Below are positions 63,823 through 64,000 of a stretch of 64,000 nucleotides of DNA, piece after piece; position 1 is the stretch's first letter, and each line of letters starts with the position of its first letter. Under the pieces are notes generated by a model that was not told the DNA's origin, did no database searches, and worked only from the letters and a program-made list of their open reading frames with translations. The translations under genes were made by a program, and so were the position numbers. The stretch spans positions 3,976,750-4,040,749 of the forward strand of contig NZ_CP033877.1 in assembly GCF_006970445.1 (NCBI RefSeq), written 5' to 3'. Source of the DNA: Stenotrophomonas maltophilia. GTDB taxonomy: Bacteria > Pseudomonadota > Gammaproteobacteria > Xanthomonadales > Xanthomonadaceae.

Positions 63823-64000
63823 AGCACCTGTACCTCGACGTCGAAGCGATAGCCTTCGCCGCGTGACGTCTGCACCAGGGCTTCTGCACCGGGTGAGGCC
63901 TGCCCCAACTTGCGGCGCAGCCGGCTGATCGCGAGGTCAACGGCGCGATCGACGCTGTCACTGCCTTCACCGCGGCTCAGCTGCAGCAGCTGCTCGCGCC
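63819..64000 (-). CDS. OmpR/PhoB-type response regulator, C-terminal part (cut by window edge)
   Basis: The last 60 codons of a response regulator; the 5' part lies beyond the window. The winged-helix output domain is visible: REQLLQLSRGEGSDSVDRAV, then LAISRLRRKLGQ and the wing VQTSRGEGYRFDVEVQVL. It overlaps the kinase start by GTGA, so the pair forms an operon with the regulator first. Confidence 0.92.
   Translation of the reverse strand, partial: REQLLQLSRGEGSDSVDRAVDLAISRLRRKLGQASPGAEALVQTSRGEGYRFDVEVQVL

Overview
The window looks like a chromosome segment of a Stenotrophomonas maltophilia-complex bacterium (Xanthomonadaceae). The evidence is the high GC content, the xanthomonad-type gene order around rpoD, def-fmt-rsmB, LysM-dprA-smg-topA-tsaC and priA, and many dispersed palindromes ending in GTAG of the kind described for S. 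maltophilia (SMAG/REP elements). The right edge cuts a response-regulator gene. The left edge lies inside an integrated element.

Region 1 (1 to about 19,066) is a prophage-like element inserted at the 3' end of a tRNA with anticodon CAT (probably tRNA-Ile2). A P4-type tyrosine integrase sits beside the tRNA. Leftwards there are HTH proteins, an HNH endonuclease, a winged-helix protein with iterons and a DnaA box, a virion transglycosylase, a large ejection-type protein and a DUF5681 protein. No large terminase, portal, capsid or tail gene is in the window. Left of about 7.7 kb come cargo-like genes: a lipoprotein, a two-gene DUF1828 module, an Ntn-hydrolase-like protein, and a BLUF-like protein lacking the key photocycle residues. 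Next is a satellite-like cluster with two AlpA regulators, two HTH proteins and an inovirus Gp2 (YagK/YfjJ) protein. I saw no REP elements in this region, which fits foreign DNA.

Region 2 (19.1-34.8 kb) is core genome. It holds rpoD with its terminator, dtd, a lipid A acyltransferase, ribA, a pair of YdbS/YdbT-like membrane proteins, and a surface-glycan cluster: a CDP-glycerol-transferase-like protein and a WaaE-like glycosyltransferase with overlapping divergent start codons, an O-antigen ligase and an ArnT-like transferase. rsmB, fmt and def follow.

Region 3 (34.8-53.5 kb) runs LysM, dprA, smg, two GYF_2-domain membrane proteins, topA, tsaC and two DUF4124 proteins. It continues with an SDR enzyme, a small lipoprotein, sppA, a MATE exporter, a DUF3106 protein downstream of a sigma-factor-like membrane protein, and priA.

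Region 4 (53.5-64 kb) holds a GST, a NYN-LOTUS protein, ndh, small proteins, a GIY-YIG protein, a tandem glycine riboswitch in front of a TRIC/YicG-type membrane protein, aroG, an AlkD-like protein with a MarR regulator, and a two-component system. Two things stand out here. aroG is preceded by a 25-codon leader peptide with a run of Phe/Tyr/Trp codons and an intrinsic terminator, a textbook attenuator layout. Four genes end with a TAG stop codon formed by the terminal GTAG of a REP palindrome.
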